Shown: piece after piece, positions 1-10,000 of the stretch
How the letters are laid out: every line of letters begins with the position of its first letter
Position numbering within the stretch: position 1 is the stretch's first letter
From: Micrococcus sp.
GTDB lineage: Bacteria; Actinomycetota; Actinomycetes; Actinomycetales; Micrococcaceae
NCBI GenBank assembly: GCA_029961105.1
Contig: JASBVO010000018.1
Span: forward strand, 21,344-85,343
DNA length: 64,000 nucleotides
Direction of reading: 5' to 3'
Notes under the pieces: model-generated
What the model saw: the letters and a program-made list of their open reading frames with translations, nothing else
What the model was told of the DNA's origin: nothing
The model's database searches: none
Position numbers and translations under genes: made by a program

Positions 1-597
1 CCCGACCTGTATCCGCAGCTGTCCAAGATCGCCCCCACGGTGTACTCGGAGTCCACCGGCCCGACGTGGAAGGAGAACGTCGTGCTGCTCGGCGAGGCCC
101 TGGGCAAGGAGGACCGGGCCGAGCAGGAGGTCGCCGACTACGAGGCCCGCGCCAAGGCGGTCGGCGAGGCCATCCTGGAGAAGGACCCCGAGGCCACCTA
201 CTCGTTGCTGCGCTTCGCCGGCGAGGACACCGCCCGCCTGTACTCCTCGGACTCGTTCATCGGCGAGATCATGGCGGACATGGGCATCCCGCGGCCGGAG
301 GGACAGCCGGACACCACCGAGGAGATCTTCGTGCCGCTGGGCCAGGAGCAGGTCCTCGAGGCCGACGCCGGACTGATCATGGTCAGCACGTGGGTCCCTG
401 AGGGCGCCGAGGGCGACGCCTCGCGTGACCAGGAGCAGCGCTTCACCAACAACCCGCTGTGGGACCGCCTGGAGGGAGAGGTGCTCGAGGTGGACGACGA
501 GACCTTCGTGGCCTCGGTCAGCCTGCAGGGCGCGCACGCCGTCATCACGGAGCTCGCCGAGCACTACGGGGTGGACCCGCAGTTGCCGCAGGACTGA
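1..597 (+). CDS. Iron-siderophore ABC transporter substrate-binding protein, C-terminal part
   Basis: The reading frame is open from the first base of the window, so the N-terminus, including any signal peptide and lipobox, lies outside. The visible 198 residues read like the second lobe of a FecB/FepB-type periplasmic-binding protein that delivers Fe(III)-siderophore to an ABC importer. The segment YPQLSKIAPTVY near the start is typical of the hinge region. It is followed by the long helix (ENVVLLGEALGKEDRAEQEV) and then by a lobe ending in TELAEHYGV. No permease or ATPase gene follows, so the rest of the transporter is upstream or elsewhere. The gene ends before a strong hairpin. Confidence 0.82.
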   Translation, partial: PDLYPQLSKIAPTVYSESTGPTWKENVVLLGEALGKEDRAEQEVADYEARAKAVGEAILEKDPEATYSLLRFAGEDTARLYSSDSFIGEIMADMGIPRPEGQPDTTEEIFVPLGQEQVLEADAGLIMVSTWVPEGAEGDASRDQEQRFTNNPLWDRLEGEVLEVDDETFVASVSLQGAHAVITELAEHYGVDPQLPQD

Positions 598-654
598 GAC
601 CCACCGCCCGGCACGCCGTTCGCCGCTCGCCGGGATGGGCTGCAGCCGGTCATG

Positions 655-703
655 CCCCGGAGGACATGTCATCCCGGGTGCCGGAATGACATGTCCTCCG
701 GGG
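655..703. terminator. 18-bp perfect hairpin between convergent genes
   Basis: Perfect inverted repeat: arms 655-672 and 686-703 (18 bp each) around a 13-nt loop. It lies between the converging substrate-binding-protein gene and putA, so it can serve both. There is no T-tract, as is common in high-GC actinobacteria. Its sequence resembles the hairpin at 14205-14266 (shared GGTCATCCCGGGT-like centre), which suggests a dispersed repeat family. Confidence 0.75.
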
Positions 704-737
704 GATGACAAGCCCCTTCCCCTGGTGACGACAGGCG

Positions 738-3700
738 TCAGAGCAGGTGGTCGGTGAGGTGGTCCGGGGTGCCGAAGCGGTGGGCGGTGATGGAGATGGC
801 CTGCTCGTGCAGGAACGGCAGCAGCTCCACGTCCCCGGCGGAGACCACCGGGCCGGCGTACACGGCCAGGTCCGGCGAGCCGCCCACGGCCTCGTGCAGG
901 GCCACGACGGCGGCCCGCGCGGCCGCCGCTGACGTCTCCCGGTCGGCCGGGACCACGTCGAGCCGGTCCGGGCCGGTCCCGTCCGCGCCGAGTCCGCCGA
1001 TGCCGACGTCGCCCGGCTCGTCACCCGCGGCGGGCTCATCGCCCCAGTCCAGCACCAGCCGCACCCGGGGATCGCCCCCGCCCTCGGCGGACGGCGGCAT
1101 CTGGGCCAGTTGCCGGGCGCGGGCGTGGAAGGCGGCGTCCGTCTCCACCTGCACGTCCACGGGCGCCCCGGCCTCCACCAGGAAGTCCAGCGCCTCGGTG
1201 GCCAGCGGCTCCGGGGTGCTCAGGGTCAGCGGCCCGCCCGCGCGCAGTCCGGCGGCGAGCACCCTCAGCAGGTGGGTCAGCGGTCCGGACTCCCAGCGGA
1301 TGAGGACGGGCACCGGCAGGTAGCGCAACACGTTGCGTTCGGCTGCCAGCCCGGAGATGTCCAGGGCCACGCCGAACTGCTTCTCCCACTCCGCCGCGTC
1401 CAGGTCCACCGCCCGGGTCAGCCATGCCAGCTCGGCGTCGCCGAGATCCTCGGCCACCTCGTCCAGGAGCCGGCGCGCGAGGCTGTCGTCCGCGCCGGCC
1501 GCGGCCGGCGCCACCGTCCCGGTGGCACCCGATGCCGCGTTCGCGGCCGTACCGAGCGCCGGCACCGCACCGGCCCCCGCACCGGTTGACGGAACGTCCA
1601 CCCACTCACCGAGGCCGTGCAGGTAGTGCGGTCCCCCGGCCTTGGTCCCGGCGCCCACCGAGGACCGCTTCCAGCCACCGAAGGGCTGGCGGCGCACGAT
1701 CGCCCCGGTGATGCCGCGGTTGACGTAGAGGTTGCCGGCGTGGACGTGCTCGAGCCAGTAGTCGATCTCCTCATCGTCCAGCGAGTGCAGCCCGCTGGTG
1801 AGCCCGTAGTCCACGGCGTTGACCAGCTCCACGGCGTCCTGCAGCGTCGCCGCGGTCATCACGCCCAGCACGGGGCCGAAGTACTCGGTCAGGTGCGCAT
1901 CGGCCCCGGGCTGCACGCCGGAGCGGATGCCAGGGCTCCACAGCCGGCCGCTCTCGTCCAGCGGCTGTGGTTGCAGCGCCCACCGCTCCCCCGGGCCCAG
2001 CTGTGTCAGTCCGCGTTCGAGCTTCTCCCCCGGCACCTCGATCACCGGCCCCACCTGCGAGCGCGGGTCCTCCGGGTAGCCGACGGTCAGCGAGGAGGCG
2101 GCATCCAGCAACTGGCGGTGGAACCGCTTCGACGTCGCCACGGAGCCGACCATGATCACCAGCGAGGACGCCGAGCACTTCTGCCCCGCGTGGCCGAAGG
2201 CGGAGGTGACCACGTCCTTCGCGGCCAGGTCGAGGTCGGCCGAGGGCGTCACGATGATCGCGTTCTTCCCCGAGGTCTCCGCCAGCAGCGGCAGCTCGGA
2301 GCGGAAGGACCGGAACAGCCGGGCGGTCTCGTGGCTGCCGGTGAGGATGACCCGCTCGACGTCCGGGTGGGCGATGAGGTCCTTGCCGACGTCGGCCTCG
2401 TCCTCGGCGTCGATCGTCACCAGGGTGACGAGGTCGTGGGCGGTGCGGGCGGCCAGGTCGCCGCCCCAGCCCAGGCGTCCGAGCCCCTCGCGCAGCCCCT
2501 CGACGATCGCGGCGTGCGCCACCGCGCCCGTGCGGGCGGACTGCGATGCCGGCTTGAACACCACGGGCGCCCCGGACGCCAGCCCGGCGAGCACGCCGCC
2601 GACGGGGATCGCCACGGGGAAGTTCCACGGCGGGATGACCAGCACGAGCCTCGAGGGCACGAACCGGGCGCCCTCCACCTCGTCGAGCCCGCGGGCCAGC
2701 CGGCCGTAGTACCGGGCGAAGTCGATCGCCTCGGAGACCTCGGGGTCGCCCTGGTCCAGGGTCTTGCCGGTCTCGGCGCCGGCCACCTCGAGCAGTTCGG
2801 CGCGCCGCGCCTCCAGCGCGTCCGCCACGGACTGCAGCACGGTCTCGCGCTGGGCCCCGGTCAGGTCACGCCACGCCTCTCCGGCGTCCACGGCCCGCCC
2901 GACGGCGGCACGCACCTCCTCGGCCGTGCGCACCCGGGCCCCGGCCACCTCCGCGCTCCCGAGCTGCGAGCCGGGGATGGCCGCAATGATCCGCCGTCCC
3001 CACTCCCGGTTCGCCGCCAGGGAGGGGTCGGTGTCCGGGGTGTTGGCGAAGCCGTCCACCGGCTCCGGGACCGGCCCGGGATGGTGCACCCGCCGGTCCT
3101 GGGTGCGGGCCGGCGTCGGGATGGTGGTGTCCAGGTCCGCGACCGAGGCCAGGAACCGGGCCTCCTCGCGGGCGAAAAGGGCCGGGTCGGAGTCCAGCTC
3201 GAAGACGGCGGACATGAAGTTCTCCTGGCTGGCGCCCTCCTCGAGGCGCCGGATCAGGTAGGCGATGGCGACGTCGAACTCGTGCGGGTGCACCACCGGG
3301 GTGTAGAGCAGCAGAGAGCCGACGTCCTTCTTCACCGCCTCCGCCTGCCCGGTGGCCATGCCCAGCAGCATCTCGAACTCCACGTCCGGCCGGCGCGTCC
3401 CGAACTGCTCGGTGCTGAGCCCACGGTCCTGCACGAGAAGCCAGGCCAGGGCGATGTCGAAGAGGTTGTGCCCGGCCACCCCGATCCGCACGTTGCGGGT
3501 GTGCTCGGCGGTCAGTGCGTAGTTGAGCACGCGCTTGTAGTTGGTGTCGGTGTCCTGCTTGGACTCGCAGGTCGCCGCGGGCCAGCCGGTCAGCGAGGCC
3601 TGGACGTGCTCCATCGGCAGGTTGGCGCCCTTGACCACGCGGACCTTGATCGGCGCCCCACCGGCCTCGACCCGCCGGGCGGCCCACTCCTGCAGCCGGA

Positions 3701-4532
3701 TCATGGCGTCCAGGGCGTCGGGCAGGTAGGCCTGCAGCACGATTCCGGCCTCCAGGCCGCGCAGTTGCGGGGTGTCCAGCAGGCGCATGAACACGGCCAG
3801 CGTCATGTCGAGGTCGTGGTACTCCTCCATGTCCAGGTTGATGAACGTGGAACCGGCCGGAGTGTTCGCCTGGGAGGCGGCGAGTTCGTAGAGGGGCAGC
3901 AGGGACTCGGTGACCTCGGCGACCGCCTCCTCGAAGGCCCAGGGGCTGTGCGGGGCCGTGGCGGCGGAGACCTTGACGGAGACGTAGTCGACGTCGTCGC
4001 GCTCGATGAGCGTGCGGATCCCCGCCATGCGCTTCTCGGCCTCCGCCCGCCCGAGGATGGCCTCACCGAGCAGGTTGATGTTCAGCCGGGTGCCGGGGCT
4101 CTTCAGCCTTCGGATGGCCGGGCCCAGCTTGTCCTCGGTGGCGTCCACGATCAGGTGGGAGACCAGCTCGCGCAGCACCCGCCGGGCCGCGGGGACGGCC
4201 AGCCTCGGCACCGCCGGCGCCAACCGTCCGCCGGCGCCCATGGCCGAGCGCATGGCCCAGGGCAGGAAACCGGGGGTGCGCGGGGCCAGGTCCCGCAGCG
4301 CCTCGGCGGCGATGGCGGGGTCCTCCGGCCGGACCACGCGGTCCACGAACCCGACCGTGAAGTCCAGGCCGTCCGGGTCCTTCAGGACACCGGCCAGCTG
4401 CCGGGCGGAGAAGTTGGCCGGGTGGTTCCGGGCCTCGTGCAGCCAGCGGCGGACCTGCTCGACGGCGGCCGGGGCCAGATCCTTCATGGGCGTGGGATCC
4501 GGGAGCACCGCAGGGGTGGGGTGAAGGCTCAT
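738..4532 (-). CDS. putA: Bifunctional proline dehydrogenase / glutamate-semialdehyde dehydrogenase PutA
   Basis: Oxidises L-proline to P5C with FAD, then glutamate semialdehyde to glutamate with NAD+. About 1,264 residues. The N-terminal half is the FAD-binding proline dehydrogenase barrel (INLDMEEYHDLDMT, VRVVKGANLP, then the EFEMLLGMA segment). The middle is an aldehyde dehydrogenase with the IPPWNFP motif, ETSGKNAIIV (catalytic Glu region) and GQKCSASS (catalytic Cys). About 280 further residues after GGWKRSSVG look like the C-terminal ALDH-superfamily domain of longer PutA types. The start chosen is the ATG at 4532, 12 nt after GGAG; upstream in-frame ATGs at 4583 and 4562 are less well placed. 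A LysR gene is divergent, with a putative operator between them. Confidence 0.93.
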   Translation of the reverse strand: MSLHPTPAVLPDPTPMKDLAPAAVEQVRRWLHEARNHPANFSARQLAGVLKDPDGLDFTVGFVDRVVRPEDPAIAAEALRDLAPRTPGFLPWAMRSAMGAGGRLAPAVPRLAVPAARRVLRELVSHLIVDATEDKLGPAIRRLKSPGTRLNINLLGEAILGRAEAEKRMAGIRTLIERDDVDYVSVKVSAATAPHSPWAFEEAVAEVTESLLPLYELAASQANTPAGSTFINLDMEEYHDLDMTLAVFMRLLDTPQLRGLEAGIVLQAYLPDALDAMIRLQEWAARRVEAGGAPIKVRVVKGANLPMEHVQASLTGWPAATCESKQDTDTNYKRVLNYALTAEHTRNVRIGVAGHNLFDIALAWLLVQDRGLSTEQFGTRRPDVEFEMLLGMATGQAEAVKKDVGSLLLYTPVVHPHEFDVAIAYLIRRLEEGASQENFMSAVFELDSDPALFAREEARFLASVADLDTTIPTPARTQDRRVHHPGPVPEPVDGFANTPDTDPSLAANREWGRRIIAAIPGSQLGSAEVAGARVRTAEEVRAAVGRAVDAGEAWRDLTGAQRETVLQSVADALEARRAELLEVAGAETGKTLDQGDPEVSEAIDFARYYGRLARGLDEVEGARFVPSRLVLVIPPWNFPVAIPVGGVLAGLASGAPVVFKPASQSARTGAVAHAAIVEGLREGLGRLGWGGDLAARTAHDLVTLVTIDAEDEADVGKDLIAHPDVERVILTGSHETARLFRSFRSELPLLAETSGKNAIIVTPSADLDLAAKDVVTSAFGHAGQKCSASSLVIMVGSVATSKRFHRQLLDAASSLTVGYPEDPRSQVGPVIEVPGEKLERGLTQLGPGERWALQPQPLDESGRLWSPGIRSGVQPGADAHLTEYFGPVLGVMTAATLQDAVELVNAVDYGLTSGLHSLDDEEIDYWLEHVHAGNLYVNRGITGAIVRRQPFGGWKRSSVGAGTKAGGPHYLHGLGEWVDVPSTGAGAGAVPALGTAANAASGATGTVAPAAAGADDSLARRLLDEVAEDLGDAELAWLTRAVDLDAAEWEKQFGVALDISGLAAERNVLRYLPVPVLIRWESGPLTHLLRVLAAGLRAGGPLTLSTPEPLATEALDFLVEAGAPVDVQVETDAAFHARARQLAQMPPSAEGGGDPRVRLVLDWGDEPAAGDEPGDVGIGGLGADGTGPDRLDVVPADRETSAAAARAAVVALHEAVGGSPDLAVYAGPVVSAGDVELLPFLHEQAISITAHRFGTPDHLTDHLL

Positions 4533-4590
4533 GCATTCATTGTTCTCCGTCACACCCTGCATCACCAGCGAACGTTTCCGCACGATATCC

Positions 4591-4605
4591 TTCGGATCAT
4601 CCGAA
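4591..4605. promoter_or_regulatory. Putative LysR box in the putA-lysR intergenic region
   Basis: TTCGGATCATCCGAA is a perfect palindrome of two 7-bp arms around one base. Its inner 13 bases fit the T-N11-A pattern of LysR-type operators. It lies 17 nt upstream of the lysR start and about 59 nt upstream of the putA start, which is the usual place for an autoregulatory, co-inducer-dependent site. Binding is inferred, not shown. Confidence 0.55.
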
Positions 4606-4621
4606 CAGTCAGGAGCCCACC

Positions 4622-5575
4622 GTGCTGGATGTCCGTCGCCTGGTCCTGCTGCGTGAGCTGTCCATCCGCGGCACCATGACCGCCGTCGCGCGGGCCATGA
4701 ACATGGCGCCGTCCTCGGTGTCGGAGCAATTGGCCCTGCTGGAACGGGAGACGAAGACGGTCCTGCTGCGCCGGGCCGGGCGAACCGTGCAGCTCACCGA
4801 GGCGGCACTGGCGCTCGTGGAACGTACCGACCCGATCCTCGACGCACTCGAGCAGGCAGAGACCGCCCTGGTCTCCACGGGCGAGGAGATCACCGGCCGG
4901 GTGACCCTGGCCCTGTTCCAGTCGGCCGCGTTGACGGTGCTGCCTCCGGTGCTGACCCTGCTGCGCACCCAGCACCCCGGACTGCGCCTGGAGGTGGTCC
5001 AGTATGAGCCGGAGACCGCCCTGCATGAGACCTGGGCCCGCGACTTCGACGTCGTGGTCGCGGAGCAGTACCCCGGTCACGCGGCACCGCACTGGCCCGG
5101 CCTGGACCGCCGTCCGCTCCTCCAGGATGAGTTGCACCTGGTCATCCCAGCCTCCCTGGAGGCGGAACTGCTGCGTGGTGGTCACACCGTGCCGCCCGGA
5201 CAGGAACTGTCCGCGCTCCTCGCGCACCGGCCCCTGCCCTGGGTCATGGAGCCGCGTGGCACGGCGACCCGCCACTGGGCCGAGCAGGTGTGCCGCTCCG
5301 CCGGCCACGAGCCGGATGTCCGTTACGTCTCCGCCGACCTGCAGTCCCAGCTGGCCCTCGTGGAGTCCGGCAACGCCGTGGCCCTGGTGCCAGGGCTGAT
5401 GCTCGTGGATTCCCGCACCCGGCTGCGGCGCATCCGGCTGCCGGGCCAGCCGATGCGCTCCGTGTTCACGTCCACCCGGTCCTCCTCCGCCGGGTCCCCC
5501 GCCGTGACCGCCGTCCGCACGGCCCTGGAGAAGGTGGCCGGCGATCTCGGGGTGATCCGTGGTTCGGCCGGCTGA
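4622..5575 (+). CDS. LysR-family transcriptional regulator, likely of putA
   Basis: 317 residues, the normal size for the family. Residues 1-60 form the winged HTH (LLRELSIRGTMTAVARAMNM.. SSVSEQLALLE), followed by a linker helix and a two-lobed periplasmic-binding-like effector domain (GRVTLALFQSAALTVLPPVL begins it). The start is GTG at 4622, six or so bases after CAGGAG. It is divergent from putA with an 89-nt shared control region carrying a LysR-type palindrome. From position alone the likely role is proline-responsive control of putA and of itself; the inducer is not visible in the sequence. Confidence 0.9.
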   Translation: MLDVRRLVLLRELSIRGTMTAVARAMNMAPSSVSEQLALLERETKTVLLRRAGRTVQLTEAALALVERTDPILDALEQAETALVSTGEEITGRVTLALFQSAALTVLPPVLTLLRTQHPGLRLEVVQYEPETALHETWARDFDVVVAEQYPGHAAPHWPGLDRRPLLQDELHLVIPASLEAELLRGGHTVPPGQELSALLAHRPLPWVMEPRGTATRHWAEQVCRSAGHEPDVRYVSADLQSQLALVESGNAVALVPGLMLVDSRTRLRRIRLPGQPMRSVFTSTRSSSAGSPAVTAVRTALEKVAGDLGVIRGSAG

Positions 5576-5682
5576 CACGTGGTGACAGTGAGCGGCAGAG
5601 GGAGGCACGTGCCGGTCATCCGGCGGCCGTCGTCCGAGGCGTGTCACGCCCTCGCATAGCATGGGACATGTCGGCCGACGTG

Positions 5683-5698
5683 GGTACTTGCCAGTACC
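5683..5698. promoter_or_regulatory. Palindrome GGTACT-N4-AGTACC upstream of the deiminase-like gene
   Basis: Exact 6-bp arms separated by TGCC, 45 nt before the ATG at 5744 in an otherwise featureless 168-nt gap. It is sized like a dimeric repressor site. No cognate regulator can be named. Confidence 0.35.
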
Positions 5699-5743
5699 GA
5701 CCGAAGCTGGCACCACCCGTGCAGCACCTGATGAGAGGGAGCC

Positions 5744-6931
5744 ATGGACGAGCAACCGCCGGCGTCGTCGGGCCGAGAGGCCACCGCGGGCGCCTCGGTT
5801 CCGTCCACGGGCATCCCGGCGGCACAGGGTTCACCGGCCTCGCCGGCGCAGGCCCGTTCCCGGACACCCCGGGCAGCCACCACGGAGGACACGTGGCACC
5901 TGCCGGCGGACACCGAGCGGCAGGAGCGACTGTGGATGGCCTTCCCGCGGAACTACTCGCGGATGGGCACCAACTCGTGGGAACTGTCCGGCGCCCGCCG
6001 CGCCTGGGCACGGGTGGCCCATGCCGTCATGGACTTCGAGCCGGTGACGCTGCTGGTGGACCCGGCCGACCGGCAGATGGTGCACACCTACGTGGACCCC
6101 ATGGTCCCCGTGGTCCCGCTGGCCATGGACAACCCGTTCCTGCGGCTGTCCGGGCCGACCTTCACGGTGGGCGGCGTGGACGAGGAGACCGGCCAGCGCC
6201 GGATCGGCATGATCGACTGGGTCTTCAATGGCTTCGGGCGCCGGCCGGGCGTCGAGTACCGGCTGGATGACGTGGCCGGCGGCACCATCGCCGAGCTGAC
6301 CGGCGCGCGGCGGCAGTTGTCCCTGCTGGTCGCCGAGGGTGGCGCGTTCATCACCGATGGCGAGGGGACGCTGATCGCCTCCGAGTCCGTGCTCCTGGAC
6401 CCCGCCCGCAACCCCGGGTGGTCCCGCGCGCACGTGGAGGCGGAGTTCGCCCGGTACACGGACATCCGCAAGGTCATCTGGCTGCCCGGCGGACTGACGC
6501 GCGACTCCGGCCCGCTTGGCGTGGGCGGGCAGATCGACCAGGTGGTGGCGTTCGCCTCCCCCACCGTGGTGCTGCTGCACTGGCAGGAGAATCCGGCCCA
6601 TCCGGACCACGAGGTCTCGATGCGGACGCTGGAGACCCTGCAGGGCGAGACCGACGCCCGGGGCCGGCCCCTGAACGTCGCGGCCATCACCGCCCCGCTG
6701 GCCGCGGCCGACACCAGGGGCCAGGTGTCCTGGTCCTACGTGAACGTGCTGCCGGTCAACGGCGCCGTGGTGGTGCCGTCCTTCGACGACCCGCACGATG
6801 AGGGCGCGCACCAGATCCTCGAGGCCGCCTACCCCGGGCGGCAGGTGGTGCCCGTTCCCGCCCACCGGCTGTACCGCCGCGGTGTGGGCATCCGCCACGT
6901 GGGCCTGCCCCAGCCGACGCGCGTGGCCTAG
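5744..6931 (+). CDS. Agmatine-deiminase-fold protein with degenerate active site
   Basis: 395 residues with the pentein fold of the agmatine deiminase (AguA) family. After a 45-residue Ala/Pro/Ser-rich leader come LPADTERQERLWMAFPRNY, the DNPFLRLSGPTFTV segment (about 128-141), the conserved EGG at 198-200, DPARNPG, and WLPGGL. The residues that do the chemistry are changed: the usual D-x-W-x-R-D reads DNPFLRL, the HVD motif reads QID (Gln263), and the C-terminal I-H-C motif reads I-R-H (His385 where the nucleophilic Cys is expected). The reading frame is intact and codon use is normal, so this may be a pseudoenzyme or an enzyme with other chemistry. The ATG follows GAGGGAG closely. The gene stands alone and converges on the helicase gene. 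Confidence 0.78.
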   Translation: MDEQPPASSGREATAGASVPSTGIPAAQGSPASPAQARSRTPRAATTEDTWHLPADTERQERLWMAFPRNYSRMGTNSWELSGARRAWARVAHAVMDFEPVTLLVDPADRQMVHTYVDPMVPVVPLAMDNPFLRLSGPTFTVGGVDEETGQRRIGMIDWVFNGFGRRPGVEYRLDDVAGGTIAELTGARRQLSLLVAEGGAFITDGEGTLIASESVLLDPARNPGWSRAHVEAEFARYTDIRKVIWLPGGLTRDSGPLGVGGQIDQVVAFASPTVVLLHWQENPAHPDHEVSMRTLETLQGETDARGRPLNVAAITAPLAAADTRGQVSWSYVNVLPVNGAVVVPSFDDPHDEGAHQILEAAYPGRQVVPVPAHRLYRRGVGIRHVGLPQPTRVA

Positions 6932-7037
6932 GGCGGGCGCGGGGTGGTCACCTTCGGGGGCAGACCCCGCGAAGCGCCCGGCTGACGGTCCAGCAGCGCC
7001 GGGATACCGGGGCCCGGGGCTCAGTGGCCTCCGGGCC

Positions 7038-10000
7038 TCAGTCCCGGTCCGGGGCGAACAGCTCGCGCACGTCGTCGGCGGTGATGGTGCTGGCGAAGGC
7101 GGTGTCCCCGTCGGTGAGGGAGGAGAACAGGGCGGCCTTGCGCTGCTGCAGGGCCAGCACCTTCTCCTCGATGGTCCCCTCGGCCACCATCCGGTACACC
7201 ATGACGGTGCGCTCCTGGCCGATCCGGTGGGCGCGGTCCACGGCCTGGGCCTCGGTGGCCGGGTTCCACCAGGGGTCGAGCAGGAACACGTAGTCGGCCT
7301 CGGTCAGGGTCAGGCCGAAGCCGCCGGCCTTGAGGCTGACCAGGAACGCCGGGGCGGTGCCCTGCTTGAACCCGGTGATCACCTCGGCGCGGTTGCGGGT
7401 GGAGCCGTCCAGGTAGGCGTAGGCCACCCCGTGCTCGGCCAGCCGGTCCCCTACGCGGGACAGGAACGAGGTGAACTGGCTGAAGATGATCACCCGGTGC
7501 CCCTCGGCCACGATCTCCTCGAGGTTCTCCATCAGCTGCTCCATCTTGGAGGAGGGCACCGAGGCGTACTCCTCGTCCACGATCGCCGGGTCCAGCGCGA
7601 GCATGCGCAGCAGGGTCAGCGAGCGGAAGATCACGAAGCGGTTCTCGTCCATGTTCTGCAGCAGCCCGAGGACCTTCTTGCGCTCGCGCTGCAGCACCTG
7701 GTCGTAGAGCCGGCGGTGCTTGGGCACCAATTCAACGTGGGTGACCTGTTCCTGCTTTGGCGGCAGGTCCGAGGCCACGAGCTCCTTGGTGCGCCGCAGC
7801 ATGAACGGCCGGATCCGCCGCCGCAGCCGCGCCATCCGCTCCGCGGCGAACCGGGCGCCGTCCTCGGAGGGGTCCGGTGACTCGATCGGCTTGGTGTACT
7901 CCTGCCGGAACACCGTGTGCGAGGGGAACAGTCCCGAGGCCGTGAGGGACAGCAGCGCCCACAGGTCGGACAGCGAGTTCTCCATCGGCGTGCCGGTGAT
8001 GGCCAGCCGGAACGGGGCGCGGATCTCCCGGGCCGCCTGGTGTGCCTTGGCCGAGCGGTTCTTCACGAACTGCGCCTCGTCCAGCACCAGCCCGTCCCAG
8101 TCGAGCGCGGTGTACTGCTCGGAGTCCAGCCGCAGCAGGGTGTAGCTGGTGACCACGATGTCGGCCCCGGCCACTTCCTCGGCGACGCTCGTCCCCCGCT
8201 TGGCGGCGGTGGTGTCCAGCACCCGCAGGTCCAGGTCCGGCGCGAAGCGCTCGGCCTCCTCCTTCCAGACGGACAGCACCGAGGACGGCGCCACCACCAG
8301 GAACGGGGGCGTCACCGGCGGCGGAGGCGCGGACTCGCCCTGGGCCTGCGCGTGCTGTGCTGCCATGGCGTCGGTGATGTGCTCGCCGGGGCCGGGGGCG
8401 CTCAACTCCCGCGCCCGGACGATGAGCGCCAGGGTCTGCACGGTCTTGCCCAGGCCCATGTCGTCCGCCAGGATCCCGCCGAGACCGTGGTCGTACAGGA
8501 ACGACAGCCAGGCGTAGCCCTCGAGCTGGTAGGGACGCAAGCGGGCGTCCAGACCCCCGGGCACGGCGGGCGTCGGGATCTCCCGCAGGTCCTTCAGCGC
8601 GCCGACGGTCTCCTGCCAGGCCCGGACCGCCACGGACTCGTGGGCCAGGTCCTCGAACTCCTCCCAGAGCCCCACGTCGTACCGGGAGATCCGCGGGCGC
8701 TCGGAGCTCCAGTCCCCCATCACCTCGGCCTCGCTGATGAGGTCGCGCAGCTTCTGGAAGGAGGGGTGGTCGAGGCGGAACCAGGTGCCGTCCTTGAGCA
8801 TCAGGGCCTTCTGCCCCTCGGCCAGGGCGGTGAACACCTCGGTGAACGGGAACAGCTCCCCGCCGACGGTGATCTCGAAGCCAAGGTCGTACCAGTCGTT
8901 GTCGTTCTTGCGTCCCGGTTCGACCTGGGTGATGCGCACCAGCGGGTCGTCGGTCAGTTCCCGGTAGTCCGGCCGGGTCCCGTGCTCGGTCACGCTCACG
9001 TGCTCCAGGCCCTGCAGCACCGGCAGCACGTGCTCCACGAACCGGGCGGTCTCCATCCCGGCCAGGTGCTGACCCCCGCGTGCCCCACCCAGGGACCAGT
9101 GCTCACCGACCCTGTCCAGCACGGCGTCCTCGTGCTCGATGTCCCGGTCGGCCTCCGGGTTGCGGGCCCGGCCGGAGTAGCCCGTCGGAGACCAGCCACC
9201 CCGGGACCGGGACCGCCGGGCCTCCAGCGGCAGTTCGCGCCGCGGGCCCCAGTACAGCCAGGACCAGTCCAGGCTGGCGCGGTGGTCCTTGCCGTAGCGC
9301 ACGTGCAGTTGCAGCTCGGGGGCGGGCACCTCCGGGAACTCGACGGAGCCGTCCGTGCTGTCCACGGGCATCATCCGGGACAGCCGCGGATAGACGTCGT
9401 AGAAGAACTCCTCGGTCTCCCCCGCCGGGATCTGCAAGGGCTCGTCCTGCTTCAGCAGGTCCAGCACGGGCCGCGGCAGCGTGTGCTGGGCCGGCACCAG
9501 CGTCAGGCGCACCTGGGCACCCCACTGCGGAGCGTCGTCGGGCACGTCCGCGGCGATGAATCCCCCGGTGCCGGCGGCCCGCGCCCCGGGCACCGGCGTC
9601 CCGCCGGACTCCACCACCGGCACGACGGCGAGGTCGGACTCCCCGCGCACGTCCAGGCGCACGCTGGCCGGCTCGGCCAGCACGACCTCCCCGACCACCC
9701 CCTGGCCCACGAACTCGATCCCGAGTTGCCGGGCACGGGTGAGCAGCTGCCAGGCCGGCGGGCCGGAGAGCTGGTCCAGCCGCAGGGTCTCGTCGTTGCC
9801 GAACATCCCCTGGGGCCGCTCGGCGAGGAAGAGGCGGTAGAACTGGCCGAGCAGTTCCACCTGGTCCTCGCGCAACTGGTGGCGCAGGCCCCCGTACTGG
9901 AACTTCTTCCAGGTCAGTCCGCCCTTGATCCAGTTCCCCCGCGATCCCCGGCGCATCGGACGCAGGTGGACCTGCAGGGCCGCGCCCGACTGGACGTCCG

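Noticed and set aside
1617..4679. Very long open frame on the plus strand opposite putA
   Set aside because: A GC-rich antisense shadow: the product is rich in Gly/Arg/His/Val with no domain, and the opposite strand encodes an unmistakable PutA.
4562..5755. Minus-strand frame covering the LysR gene
   Set aside because: Antisense to a clear LysR protein and lacking any domain signature.
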